DNA of 40,929 nt from assembly GCA_041485905.1 (NCBI GenBank), contig JBGPKK010000025.1:1-40929 (forward strand). Direction: 5' to 3'. The stretch is from JAHFUI01 sp041485905. Lineage in GTDB: Bacteria; Acidobacteriota; Vicinamibacteria; Vicinamibacterales; CAVVIG01. The notes beneath the pieces are model-generated. The model saw only the letters and a list, made by a program, of their open reading frames with translations. It was not told where the DNA came from and ran no database searches. Positions 7,155 to 14,783 of the stretch are shown in pieces. Position numbers and translations under genes: made by a program. Within the stretch, counting starts at the first letter, position 1. Each line of letters opens with the position of its first letter.

Positions 7155-8600
7155 ATGCGGTGTCTAGCTGTCTGTCAGGACGAGCTGGTCATCAGGATGC
7201 TCGACGAGATCCTGCTGCCCGGCTTCGAAGTTGAATTCGTCGTCGAGAGCCGGCCGATCGCGAGGCGCCTTCATGACGCCGGCGTCAACGCCGTGGCTGG
7301 CGACCCTCGCCGGGCCGACACCTACGTCAAAGCCGACCTGGGCCCCAGCACCTGCGTCATCATCGAAGACAACGCCCGCCGCAGTCTGAAAAAGATCCTC
7401 GAAGCGGTCCGCGACGCGGGCGGGACGCTCGTGTACGTGCTGGGCATCGGCGCGACCGCTACCGCCAAGCGCGCGGAAGAGCTGCACGCCGAGTTCCCTG
7501 ACGTCTCGTACCTGGCGATGTCGTCGCTTTTCGGCGGCCCGCTGCTGACCGAATTCAGTCGATCGCTGACCCGCGCGCGCGTCCAGCAGTACCAGCGATA
7601 CCTCAGCGACGCCGATCGCGTCCTGATCATGCTCCACAACGATCCCGACCCGGACGCCATGGCCAGCGGGCTGGCGCTCAGGAACATTCTCCGCCGCACG
7701 AAAGCGACGGCCATCATCGGCGCCATCCAGGGCGTCACGCGGCCGGAAAATCTTCGGATGGTCAACCTCCTCGACATCCAGGTGGAGGCCATCACGCCGG
7801 AATCGCTCAAGGAGTACGACCGGATCGTCATGGTCGACGTGCAACCCAACTACTTCGGCGGCCTCATCGACCGCGTGGATCTCGTCATCGACCATCACCC
7901 CGAACAACCCGGCTACACCACCATCTTCAAGGACATTCGGGCCGACTACGGGTCCACGTCCACCATCCTCACCGAGCACTTGCGCGCAGTCGACGTCAAC
8001 ATCTCGGAGCGAACGGCCACGGCGATGCTCTACGCGATTAAATCGGACACGCTGTTCTTCAGCCGCCACACGAACCGCGTCGACCTCGAGGCGTTCTCGT
8101 ATCTGTACCCGCTGGCGGACGCGGCGCTGATTCGAAAGATGGAAGGCGCCGAAATCACGCTCGAGCGCCTCGAGTACGTGCTGAAGGCGCACCGCGGCGG
8201 GACGCTCACCGGTCAGGTGTTCTGCGCGTTTCTCGGCTCCTCTCCGCGCGAAGACTTCATCCCGTACGTGGCCGACTTCTTCCTGCAGGTCGAAGACGTC
8301 AAATGGACGGTCGTCGCCGGTATCGTCAAGGACCTGCTGGTGATTTCAGTCCGAAATCTCGGCTACTCGAAGAATGCGGGCGAGTTCGTAAGGCGGTTCT
8401 TCGCCGACATCGGGAGCGCGGGCGGACATCGTGCGATGGCGAAGGCGGTCATGCCGATCCAACGATTCCGTGAGAAATTCGGCCAGCTCGAAGGCAACGA
8501 CGTGACCGGGCGGCTGCACGAGCTCGTCGCGCAGTTCCTCCACGAGACCAAGGAAGGCAAGAGTCAAAAGGCAGAAGGCAAGAGTGAAGTGGCTATCTAA
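7155..8600 (+). CDS. DHH/DHHA1 phosphoesterase with N-terminal TrkA-N-like domain
   Basis: A 481-residue protein. Residues 1-125 look like a TrkA-N/RCK nucleotide-binding fold (MRCLAVCQDELVIRMLDEIL, then alternating strands and helices, and GDPRRADTY). Residues about 150-450 form a DHH-DHHA1 phosphoesterase: HNDPDPDA (161-168), the Asp of VDVQ (228), DHH (246-248), GSTST (266-270) and the DHHA1 motif GGHR (423-426). All metal- and substrate-binding motifs are present. DHH-DHHA1 proteins hydrolyse linear or cyclic dinucleotides or short oligonucleotides; the RCK-like part could be a sensor, which is inference. The last 16 residues (KEGKSQKAEGKSEVAI) are encoded by a heptamer array. Its stop codon overlaps that of the convergent patatin-like gene. 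Confidence 0.9.
   Translation: MRCLAVCQDELVIRMLDEILLPGFEVEFVVESRPIARRLHDAGVNAVAGDPRRADTYVKADLGPSTCVIIEDNARRSLKKILEAVRDAGGTLVYVLGIGATATAKRAEELHAEFPDVSYLAMSSLFGGPLLTEFSRSLTRARVQQYQRYLSDADRVLIMLHNDPDPDAMASGLALRNILRRTKATAIIGAIQGVTRPENLRMVNLLDIQVEAITPESLKEYDRIVMVDVQPNYFGGLIDRVDLVIDHHPEQPGYTTIFKDIRADYGSTSTILTEHLRAVDVNISERTATAMLYAIKSDTLFFSRHTNRVDLEAFSYLYPLADAALIRKMEGAEITLERLEYVLKAHRGGTLTGQVFCAFLGSSPREDFIPYVADFFLQVEDVKWTVVAGIVKDLLVISVRNLGYSKNAGEFVRRFFADIGSAGGHRAMAKAVMPIQRFREKFGQLEGNDVTGRLHELVAQFLHETKEGKSQKAEGKSEVAI
8553..8594. repeat. Heptamer tandem repeat encoding the C-terminus of the DHH protein
   Basis: Six heptamers in a row: GAAGGCA AGAGTCA AAAGGCA GAAGGCA AGAGTGA AGTGGCT. The array forms a 21-base duplication (3 x 7). 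It is in frame with the DHH gene and gives a low-complexity Lys/Gly/Glu tail that the enzyme family does not need. Confidence 0.85.
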
Positions 8601-10072
8601 CTTCCCTGTCCGACCCGCTCGCCGCTCGCACCGACGATCGGCTCGATGAACTGGTAGTACGCGTCCTCGTAGCCGCGCGCCAGCAGCTCCTCGAGCGGCT
8701 GAAGCCGATCCGACCGGTCGTCGAACGCGCCGCCGAAGTCGAACGGCCCGATGGGATTGTGAAGCGGCCGAATCGGAAAGATGCGCACGGTTCGACGCCC
8801 CGCGGCCATGCGGATCGCATCGCGAACGGCCGCCGCCTCCACCGACTGAAGGTACTGGCCAAAACGGCCGCGGCCGTCGAGCCGGGGCGGCGACAGCGCG
8901 TGCGGGCCGCGCCCTTGAGGCGATGCAGACACGACCAGAATCTGTTCGGCGCCAAGGTTTGCCAGCTCGTCGAGGACGCGCGCGACACTCGCGGGCCGGT
9001 CGCACAACCGATGCGTTTCACCCCGCCAGAACGCATCGATCGCAAACCGGAGCGTGGCCGGCTCGCTGGCGACCGGGACGGCGAGCGCCCCCGCGACAAT
9101 GTCCGGCAGATAATCGCGCGCGACGCCAGACAAATCGAATACCTCCGCGCGGCGATCTTCGGCTTCATCAGTCGTAGTGCGTCGGACGAGATCGCGCCGC
9201 CGCGGCTCGGTGACCAGCGCAAACATCAGGTCGCGGTGTGCGTCGAGATCGTGGACGACCAGTACCAGTTCCCGAAAACCCGGCTGCCCGAGATTCTCGG
9301 CGACCAGTTCAGTGAACCGCCGACCGAGCTCCATCGGCGTCGGCTCCTTCAGTTGCGCCGCGCCACGGAGCAGATCCCACATCGCCCGCCAACAACGATC
9401 CGCCGCTTGCGTCGACGACAGCGGCGGGCGCAGGATCCGCCACCACCACCCACCACGATGACGCCGTGGGCCGCGATTCGCCCAGCCGGTCACAACGGCG
9501 ATCACGCCGACCAATCCGAGCACGAGCACCACGAGGCGCGGGAGCCACGTCGGAAGCACCTCGGGCGCAAACGCTGTCTGCGTAAAACGGGAATAGGCGC
9601 CGATCAGATCACCGGCGCCGCCAAATCCCATCATCTTCAACACGAAATCAATCGGATAGACGATCAATCCGAGCGCGATCGCGCCCACCGGAATCGCGAC
9701 GATGGCGACCGAGAGCGCGACAGCCCAGGCGGTGATGCGCAGCATCGGCCGCCACGGATACAGGGCGCGTACCTCGGTCGAGGACCACAAGCCTTTCTCG
9801 TCCCACAACCGCTGCGCGCCGTCAGAGGCGGCGAACAACGCGCCGACCACGCCGACACCATGACCGCCGACGATATCGATCTTCACGCCGGCTTCGTGCA
9901 GCGCACGCAGCACGCCGGCGTGATAGGCGCCGGCCGTGCCGATGCCGGTCAGCACCAGACCTGTGCGGAGTTGGGGAGAGTACGGTTCGGCGAACCGGTG
10001 CGAGGCAGATTCGAGGTCAACTGCACCGGGGCTTCGGCGATCCGCCGCAGCAGGCGGTGGCGGATCGATCAT
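8597..10072 (-). CDS. Patatin-like protein lacking the catalytic serine
   Basis: 491 residues from the ATG at 10072. This start is preferred because AGGAG lies eight bases upstream; an in-frame GTG at 10081 overlaps the greA stop (GTGA) but has no spaced ribosome site. The N-terminal part aligns with the patatin phospholipase core: the oxyanion-loop region reads GIGTAGAYHAGVL (43-55, normally GGGxRG), and the nucleophile elbow reads GHGVG (70-74) where catalytic members have GxSxG. The late motif DG[GA] is replaced by CDRP (Asp358), followed by the expected LGAEQILVVSASP. Two hydrophobic stretches (about 112-145 and 177-197) suggest membrane insertion within the fold. It is probably not a hydrolase; the role is unknown. 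It is downstream of greA in one transcript. Confidence 0.8.
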   Translation of the reverse strand: MIDPPPPAAADRRSPGAVDLESASHRFAEPYSPQLRTGLVLTGIGTAGAYHAGVLRALHEAGVKIDIVGGHGVGVVGALFAASDGAQRLWDEKGLWSSTEVRALYPWRPMLRITAWAVALSVAIVAIPVGAIALGLIVYPIDFVLKMMGFGGAGDLIGAYSRFTQTAFAPEVLPTWLPRLVVLVLGLVGVIAVVTGWANRGPRRHRGGWWWRILRPPLSSTQAADRCWRAMWDLLRGAAQLKEPTPMELGRRFTELVAENLGQPGFRELVLVVHDLDAHRDLMFALVTEPRRRDLVRRTTTDEAEDRRAEVFDLSGVARDYLPDIVAGALAVPVASEPATLRFAIDAFWRGETHRLCDRPASVARVLDELANLGAEQILVVSASPQGRGPHALSPPRLDGRGRFGQYLQSVEAAAVRDAIRMAAGRRTVRIFPIRPLHNPIGPFDFGGAFDDRSDRLQPLEELLARGYEDAYYQFIEPIVGASGERVGQGS

Positions 10073-10077
10073 GTCGA

Positions 10078-10563
10078 TCACTCCTGGGCGACGTCGTGAA
10101 TGGTGACGAGCTTCACGATCTCGAACTGGCGCGATCCGCCGGGCGTGGCCACCTTCACCGAATCGCCGGGCTCCTTGTTTAGAAACGCGCGCCCAAGAGG
10201 TGAGGTGGTCGAGATGAGGCCCTTGGCCGCATCGGCGTCCTCCGGCATCACGAGCGTAAAGATCAGGGACTCGCCGTTGCTTTCGACGACGTGCACTTGC
10301 GATCCGAACCCGGCGCGGTCCTTCGGAATGCGATCGACGTTAACGAGCGCGACCTCGGCGACGCGCTTCTGCAGCATGCTGATGCGGGCTTCGACCAGCC
10401 GCTGGCGCTCCTTCGCCGCAGAGTACTCCGCGTTCTCGCGCAAATCGCCGAGCTCGCGGGCGCGCTTGATTTCCTTCGGCAGCTCGAGCTTGAGCTCGCG
10501 GTCCAGCGCCGCAATCTCGTCCCCGAACTTCTTGATTAAACGATCTTTCATTGTTTCCGACAT
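10078..10563 (-). CDS. greA: Transcription elongation factor GreA
   Basis: Rescues backtracked RNA polymerase by stimulating its RNA-cleavage activity through the secondary channel. From the ATG at 10563 the protein has 161 residues, close to the family norm; a TTG nine codons upstream is unlikely. An N-terminal coiled-coil (to about residue 75) carries the conserved LGDLRENAEYSAAKERQ tip with the acidic pair that acts at the polymerase active site. A C-terminal FKBP-like domain follows (about 80-155), with SPLGRAFLNKEPGDSVKV. The gene leads a two-gene unit with the patatin-like protein and is divergent from the trmH-type gene across a repeat-bearing gap. Confidence 0.95.
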   Translation of the reverse strand: MSETMKDRLIKKFGDEIAALDRELKLELPKEIKRARELGDLRENAEYSAAKERQRLVEARISMLQKRVAEVALVNVDRIPKDRAGFGSQVHVVESNGESLIFTLVMPEDADAAKGLISTTSPLGRAFLNKEPGDSVKVATPGGSRQFEIVKLVTIHDVAQE

Positions 10564-10625
10564 GACCCGGCGGCGCTCGTGAGGAACCAATCCGATCGTA
10601 CCACAGTGTTATCCTTCGGAAGTTC

Positions 10626-10651
10626 GGCGGACCTAATAGGGTCCGCCCTAC
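10626..10651. repeat. Dispersed palindromic repeat, family B, copy 1
   Basis: An 8-bp stem GGCGGACC/GGTCCGCC (10626-10633 with 10640-10647) with loop TAATAG, followed by CTAC. A second copy with 25 of 26 identical bases lies at 21347-21372. This copy sits in the divergent gap between greA and the methyltransferase gene, just upstream of the latter's ATG. Confidence 0.85.
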
Positions 10652-10680
10652 CAGTTTCAGGCGCGGGGCGTAGCGGACAG

Positions 10681-11484
10681 ATGCAGAAAATCACCAGCCG
10701 TCAGAACCCGATCGTGGCCCGCTGTCGCGAGGTGGCGCGCGGGGATGCGTCAGGCCTGATGCTGCTCGACGGGGCGCATCTGGTATCCGAAGCGCTGGCA
10801 GCCAATATCCGTCTCCAGCACGTCGTCGTCTCGTCGGAAGCCCTCGAGCACCCGTACATTCGGCCGATCGTCGACAGGGCCGCCAGACGAGGCCTTGACA
10901 TCGTCGCGGCCAGCGCGCCGGTGATGGATGCCATCAGCCCTGTGCGCTCATCGAGCCGGATTGTCGCCATCGGGGAGCGGCCGGGCGACGACCTCGGGCG
11001 GATCTACGGAGGGTTGGCGTTAGTGGTGCTGGCCGTTGACGTGCAGGACCCGGGGAATTTCGGGGCCATCGTCCGCGTGGCCGAGGCCGGTGGCGCGACC
11101 GGCGTCATCGCGGCGGGAGGCACTGCCAACCCGTTTGGCTGGAAGGCGCTCAGGGGATCGATGGGGAGCGCGCTGCGGTTGCCGGTCGGCGTCGATCCGA
11201 GCGCTGAGCACGCCGCGAATGAGGCGCGCCGACGGGGCTGTCAACTGGTGGCGACGGTGCCGCGGAGTGGACGCTCACACGTCGAGGCGGACCTTCGTGG
11301 TCCCCTCGCCGTCCTGGTGGGGGGCGAAGGCGCCGGACTCGCCGAGAATCTTGTCGAGATCGCCGATGTGCGGGTGACGATCCCGATGGAGGCCCCGGTC
11401 GAATCGCTCAACGCCGCGGTCACGGCGGCGCTGCTGGTGTACGAGGCGCGTCGGCAACGAGCCCTTCGGGAAGGTAGAACTTAG
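10681..11484 (+). CDS. TrmH-family (SpoU) RNA 2'-O-methyltransferase
   Basis: A 267-residue SAM-dependent RNA ribose methyltransferase with a knotted SPOUT fold. The ATG at 10681 (MQKITSRQNPIVARCREV) is chosen because the open frame upstream runs through a palindromic repeat and the family usually begins with this I.S..NP.v segment. An N-terminal substrate-binding domain (about 1-90) precedes the catalytic domain with the three SpoU motifs: DVQDPGNFGAIVR (about 119-131), VLVGGEGAGL (about 217-226) and IPMEAPVESLNAAVTAALLVYE (the last, near the C-terminus). The closest functional group is probably 23S rRNA Gm methyltransferases of the RlmB/TrmH group; the exact target cannot be told. The stop lies in a heptamer array 15 bases before rarA. 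Confidence 0.9.
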   Translation: MQKITSRQNPIVARCREVARGDASGLMLLDGAHLVSEALAANIRLQHVVVSSEALEHPYIRPIVDRAARRGLDIVAASAPVMDAISPVRSSSRIVAIGERPGDDLGRIYGGLALVVLAVDVQDPGNFGAIVRVAEAGGATGVIAAGGTANPFGWKALRGSMGSALRLPVGVDPSAEHAANEARRRGCQLVATVPRSGRSHVEADLRGPLAVLVGGEGAGLAENLVEIADVRVTIPMEAPVESLNAAVTAALLVYEARRQRALREGRT

Positions 11485-11495
11485 AACTCTGAACC
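11475..11495. repeat. Heptamer tandem repeat at the trmH-type gene stop
   Basis: Three units, TAGAACT TAGAACT CTGAACC. On the minus strand this is the AGTTCTA unit also found at 34627-34668 and, as AGTTCNN, at 28654-28709. The TAG stop (11482-11484) is the start of the second unit. Confidence 0.75.
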
Positions 11496-11499
11496 CCAG

Positions 11500-12837
11500 A
11501 TGGATTCTCTCTTTCCCGACGCTCCGACAATCGCTGCCAGTGCCACCGCTCCGCTCGCCGAGAGGATGCGGCCGCGCACGTTCGACGAGTTCGTCGGGCA
11601 GGAAGAACTGCTGGCACGGGGCGCACCGCTCCGTGAAGCGATCGAGCGCGATCTTCTGCAGTCCATCATCCTGTGGGGACCGCCGGGAACCGGCAAGACG
11701 ACGCTCGCGCGAATCATCGCGGAAACGACGAAGGCGCGGTTCGTGTCGTTCAGCGCCGCCCTCGCGGGCATCAAGGAAATCCGCGACGTCATGGCGGAGG
11801 CCGAGCGACTCCGCCGATCCACCGGCCGACGGACGATCGTCTTCATCGACGAGATTCACCGGTTCAACAAGGCGCAGCAGGACGCGTTCCTGCCACGCGT
11901 CGAAGCCGGCGACATCGTGCTCGTGGGCGCGACGACGGAGAATCCGTCGTTCGAGGTCAACGCGGCGCTCCTGTCGCGCTCGAAAGTCTTCGTGCTCCGC
12001 GGGCTCACCACCGACGAGGTGAGGGCGATCCTCGAGCGCGCGGTGACTGATCCGGCGCGCGGCCTCGCGTCCCAGTCTCCCGACGTCGAGCCGGACGCGC
12101 TCGGCGCCATCGCCCGGTACGCGAACGGCGACGCGCGGGTCGCGTTGAACCTGCTGGAGCTCGGCGTCGCTGCTGCGCCACTGGTGGACGGACAACGCCG
12201 GGTTGACGCCACCCGCGTCGAGCAGACGGTCCAGCGGCGCGCGCTCCTGTACGACAAGTCGGGCGAAGAGCACTACAACGTGATCTCTGCGCTCCACAAG
12301 TCGATGCGAAACAGCGATCCCGACGCGGCCGTCTACTGGCTCGCCCGGATGGTCGAAGCCGGCGAGGATCCGCTCTACATCGCGCGGCGGCTCGTGCGCT
12401 TTGCTTCCGAGGACATCGGCAACGCGGATCCGCAGGCGCTGACGATCGCCGTCGCAGCCAAGGACGCCGTCCACTTCATCGGCATGCCCGAGGGAAACAC
12501 CGCGCTCGCGCAGGCCGCGATCTACCTGGCGACGGCGCCAAAGAGCAATGCCGTCTATGCGGCCTACAACCGCGCGGCGGGGGACGCGCACAACGACCTG
12601 GCGCAGCCCGTGCCGCTGCACCTTCGCAACGCGCCGACCACGCTCATGAAGGATCTCGCGTACGGAAAGGGATACCAGTACGCGCACGACGAAGCGGACG
12701 GGGTCGCCGACATGTCGTGCCTGCCGACGGCCCTCGAGGGACGGAAATACTACGAGCCGACGGAACGGGGGTTCGAGAAAGAGATCAAACGGCGGCTCGA
12801 CGGCTGGGAGGCCATCAAGAAGAAGCGACGTCCATAG
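11500..12837 (+). CDS. rarA: RarA/MgsA replication-associated recombination AAA+ ATPase
   Basis: A clamp-loader-like AAA+ ATPase (RarA, MgsA; WRNIP1 in eukaryotes) that acts at stalled replication forks. The length of 445 residues is normal. Motifs: Walker A GPPGTGKT (60-67), Walker B FIDEIHRF (115-122), sensor 1 GATTENPSF (about 143-151), then the C-terminal tetramerisation domain with YDKSGEEHYNVISALHKSMR and SDPDAAVYWLARM, and the family signature EDIGNADPQAL. All appear intact. Only 15 bases separate it from the upstream methyltransferase gene, so the two are probably co-transcribed. It is convergent with the small membrane gene downstream of mutL. Confidence 0.97.
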   Translation: MDSLFPDAPTIAASATAPLAERMRPRTFDEFVGQEELLARGAPLREAIERDLLQSIILWGPPGTGKTTLARIIAETTKARFVSFSAALAGIKEIRDVMAEAERLRRSTGRRTIVFIDEIHRFNKAQQDAFLPRVEAGDIVLVGATTENPSFEVNAALLSRSKVFVLRGLTTDEVRAILERAVTDPARGLASQSPDVEPDALGAIARYANGDARVALNLLELGVAAAPLVDGQRRVDATRVEQTVQRRALLYDKSGEEHYNVISALHKSMRNSDPDAAVYWLARMVEAGEDPLYIARRLVRFASEDIGNADPQALTIAVAAKDAVHFIGMPEGNTALAQAAIYLATAPKSNAVYAAYNRAAGDAHNDLAQPVPLHLRNAPTTLMKDLAYGKGYQYAHDEADGVADMSCLPTALEGRKYYEPTERGFEKEIKRRLDGWEAIKKKRRP

Positions 12838-12852
12838 TGCCAATTGTCGCGC

Positions 12853-13026
12853 TCACGACCGTCGGATGACGCGCGTCAAACCCCACCCGGCCAGGAACAC
12901 GGCGACCCCAACAGCAAACAAACGGGGATTTGGTCCGAGCGGACCCGCCGTCACGATGTCTTCGAGCAGAATCCACATACCGACGAGCTGTCCGAACCGG
13001 CCGAGATAGTAGACGAGTTGCGACAC
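12853..13026 (-). CDS. Small two-helix membrane protein coupled to mutL
   Basis: A 57-residue ORF that starts with a GTG sharing its first base with the last base of the mutL stop codon (TAGTG). The protein begins MSQLVYYLGRFGQLVGMWIL and has two likely membrane helices (about residues 4-26 and 36-53, FAVGVAVFLAGWGL), ending in a basic RVIRRS tail. The one-base overlap and the clean hydrophobic pattern argue that it is real. I do not recognise the family; similar short proteins are common in Acidobacteriota, which is recollection rather than a match. The function is unknown. Confidence 0.6.
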   Translation of the reverse strand: MSQLVYYLGRFGQLVGMWILLEDIVTAGPLGPNPRLFAVGVAVFLAGWGLTRVIRRS

Positions 13027-14768
13027 TAGATCCGATCGAAGTTCTTCTCGATCTCGCGTCGGGTCAACCGCAGCATCACCGGCCGGCCGTGCGGGCACAC
13101 GGTGGAGTACGCGGTCGCCCTGAGCTCGTCGAGAATGTGCGTCATCTTTTCGTACGTGAGCGGATAGTTCGCCTTGACGGCAGCGTGACACGCCGTCGTC
13201 GCCGCTATCCGCCGTAAGGCATCCTGCACCTGTGCGCCTCTGTCGAGGCCTTCGAGGTCTTCTGCCAGCGCCAGCAGCGCCTTCGAGCTGTCCTCCGTCT
13301 TCAGCAACGACGGCACGGCCGACACTTTGATGGTGCCCGCGCCGAAGCCGTCGATCTCGAATCCCAGGCGCTCGAGCTCGGACGTACGGCCGACGAGCGC
13401 CTGGTGCGCGGAAGGCGCCACTTCGATGACGATCGGCACGAGGAGGCGCTGCGACTCGAGAGGTCCGCTGGAGAGCCGCTCCATGACCCGCTCGAAAAGG
13501 ACCCGTTCGTGCGCGACGTGCTGATCGATGATCGCCACGCCCTCGTCGTCGATGGCGATGATGAAGGTGTCGCGAAACTGGCCGAGCGGGATCATCGGAC
13601 GGATCTCAGAAACGGTCCGGCTAAAGCCGGACACAACGTACGAGTCGTCTGGAGATGGCAGCGCAGAAGTCGCGGCGCCAGGCACCCAGCGATTGGGATA
13701 CGTCCCGCTGCTCAGCATGCCCGGAATAGACAGCGTCACCCCGTCTCGTACCTCGGCTTCAGGACGCAGATGCAGTTGGGGCACGCCGCCTTGCCCGAGC
13801 GCGTCCATCAGCGCCCGACGCACGACCTCGTGGACGATCGACTGATCGCGGAAGCGCACTTCCGCTTTCGTGGGGTGCACGTTGACGTCGACCGCGCCCG
13901 GCGGCATCGTGATGAACAGATGCACCTCCGGGCTTCGTTCCTTGATCGACGCGACGCTGTAGGAGTCGATGATCGCGTGCGCGATGGTCCGGTCTTTCAC
14001 GATGCGGCGGTTGATGAAGACGTGCTGGGGACCGCGCGTGGGGCCCTGTTCCGCCAGCGCCGCGATGTAGCCAGTCACGCGCAGCCCGCCGGCTTCCTTC
14101 CCCACCTCGACGAGATCGCCCCGCTCGCCGTACACCTGATACAACCGATCGCGCAACGACGCCGCGGGAGGACATTCGATCACGGTGCGGCCGCCGCTTG
14201 TGAGCGTGAAGCCGACCTCCGGATATGCCAGCGACAGCTGCGTGACGATCCGGGAGACCTGCGCCGATTCCGCGCTGTCAGACTTGAGGAATTTTCGCCG
14301 CGCGGGAAGGTTGTAGAACAGATCGTCGACCTGGACGAGAGTCCCCTTGGCGGCACCGACCTCGACGACCGACGCGACGGCGCCGCCGTTGACCCGGATT
14401 TGGGTCCCGCTGTCGTGCGCCTGGCCGCGCGATCGCAGCAGGAAGTGCGAGACCGATGCGATCGAGGGCAGCGCCTCGCCACGAAACCCAAGCGTGGTGA
14501 TGTCGGCCAGATCGTCGGCGCGCCGGATCTTGCTCGTCGCATGCCGCTCGATGGCCAGCCGCGCATCCTCGGGGTCCATGCCTTCACCGTCGTCTTCGAC
14601 ACGGATCTGTTTCTTGCCGCCGAGCTCGATGTGAATGGCGACCCGGCGGGCGCCGGCGTCGATCGCGTTCTCGACGAGCTCCTTGACGACCGAGGCGGGC
14701 CTCTCGACGACCTCGCCGGCGGCTATCTGATTGGCAAGCTCCGGCGAAAGCCTGGTGATTCTGGACAC
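13026..14768 (-). CDS. mutL: DNA mismatch repair protein MutL (endonuclease type)
   Basis: Couples mismatch recognition by MutS to strand incision. 580 residues, GTG start. The N-terminal GHKL ATPase is intact: ENAIDAG (34-40), DDGEGM (59-64), GFRGEAL (94-100), then a transducer domain with NVHPTKAEVRF. The C-terminal domain has the metal-binding endonuclease motif DQHVAHERVLFE (415-426; the usual fourth residue Ala is Val), ACHAAVKA and CPHGRP, so this is a nicking MutL like those of bacteria lacking MutH. In the linker, residues 378-386 (VVSGFSRTV) are the translation of a dispersed palindrome (13615-13643). ppdK lies 15 bases upstream. Confidence 0.97.
   Translation of the reverse strand: MSRITRLSPELANQIAAGEVVERPASVVKELVENAIDAGARRVAIHIELGGKKQIRVEDDGEGMDPEDARLAIERHATSKIRRADDLADITTLGFRGEALPSIASVSHFLLRSRGQAHDSGTQIRVNGGAVASVVEVGAAKGTLVQVDDLFYNLPARRKFLKSDSAESAQVSRIVTQLSLAYPEVGFTLTSGGRTVIECPPAASLRDRLYQVYGERGDLVEVGKEAGGLRVTGYIAALAEQGPTRGPQHVFINRRIVKDRTIAHAIIDSYSVASIKERSPEVHLFITMPPGAVDVNVHPTKAEVRFRDQSIVHEVVRRALMDALGQGGVPQLHLRPEAEVRDGVTLSIPGMLSSGTYPNRWVPGAATSALPSPDDSYVVSGFSRTVSEIRPMIPLGQFRDTFIIAIDDEGVAIIDQHVAHERVLFERVMERLSSGPLESQRLLVPIVIEVAPSAHQALVGRTSELERLGFEIDGFGAGTIKVSAVPSLLKTEDSSKALLALAEDLEGLDRGAQVQDALRRIAATTACHAAVKANYPLTYEKMTHILDELRATAYSTVCPHGRPVMLRLTRREIEKNFDRI
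13615..13643. repeat. Dispersed palindromic repeat, family A, copy 2, inside mutL
   Basis: A perfect 7-bp stem (13615-13621 with 13626-13632) with a TAAA loop, followed by ACAACGTACGA. Only two of 29 bases differ from the copy at 1279-1307. It is read in frame as part of the non-conserved MutL linker, giving the YVVSGFSRTV peptide, so the insertion did not destroy the gene. Confidence 0.88.
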
Positions 14769-14783
14769 GTCAGGGTTTCGCGA

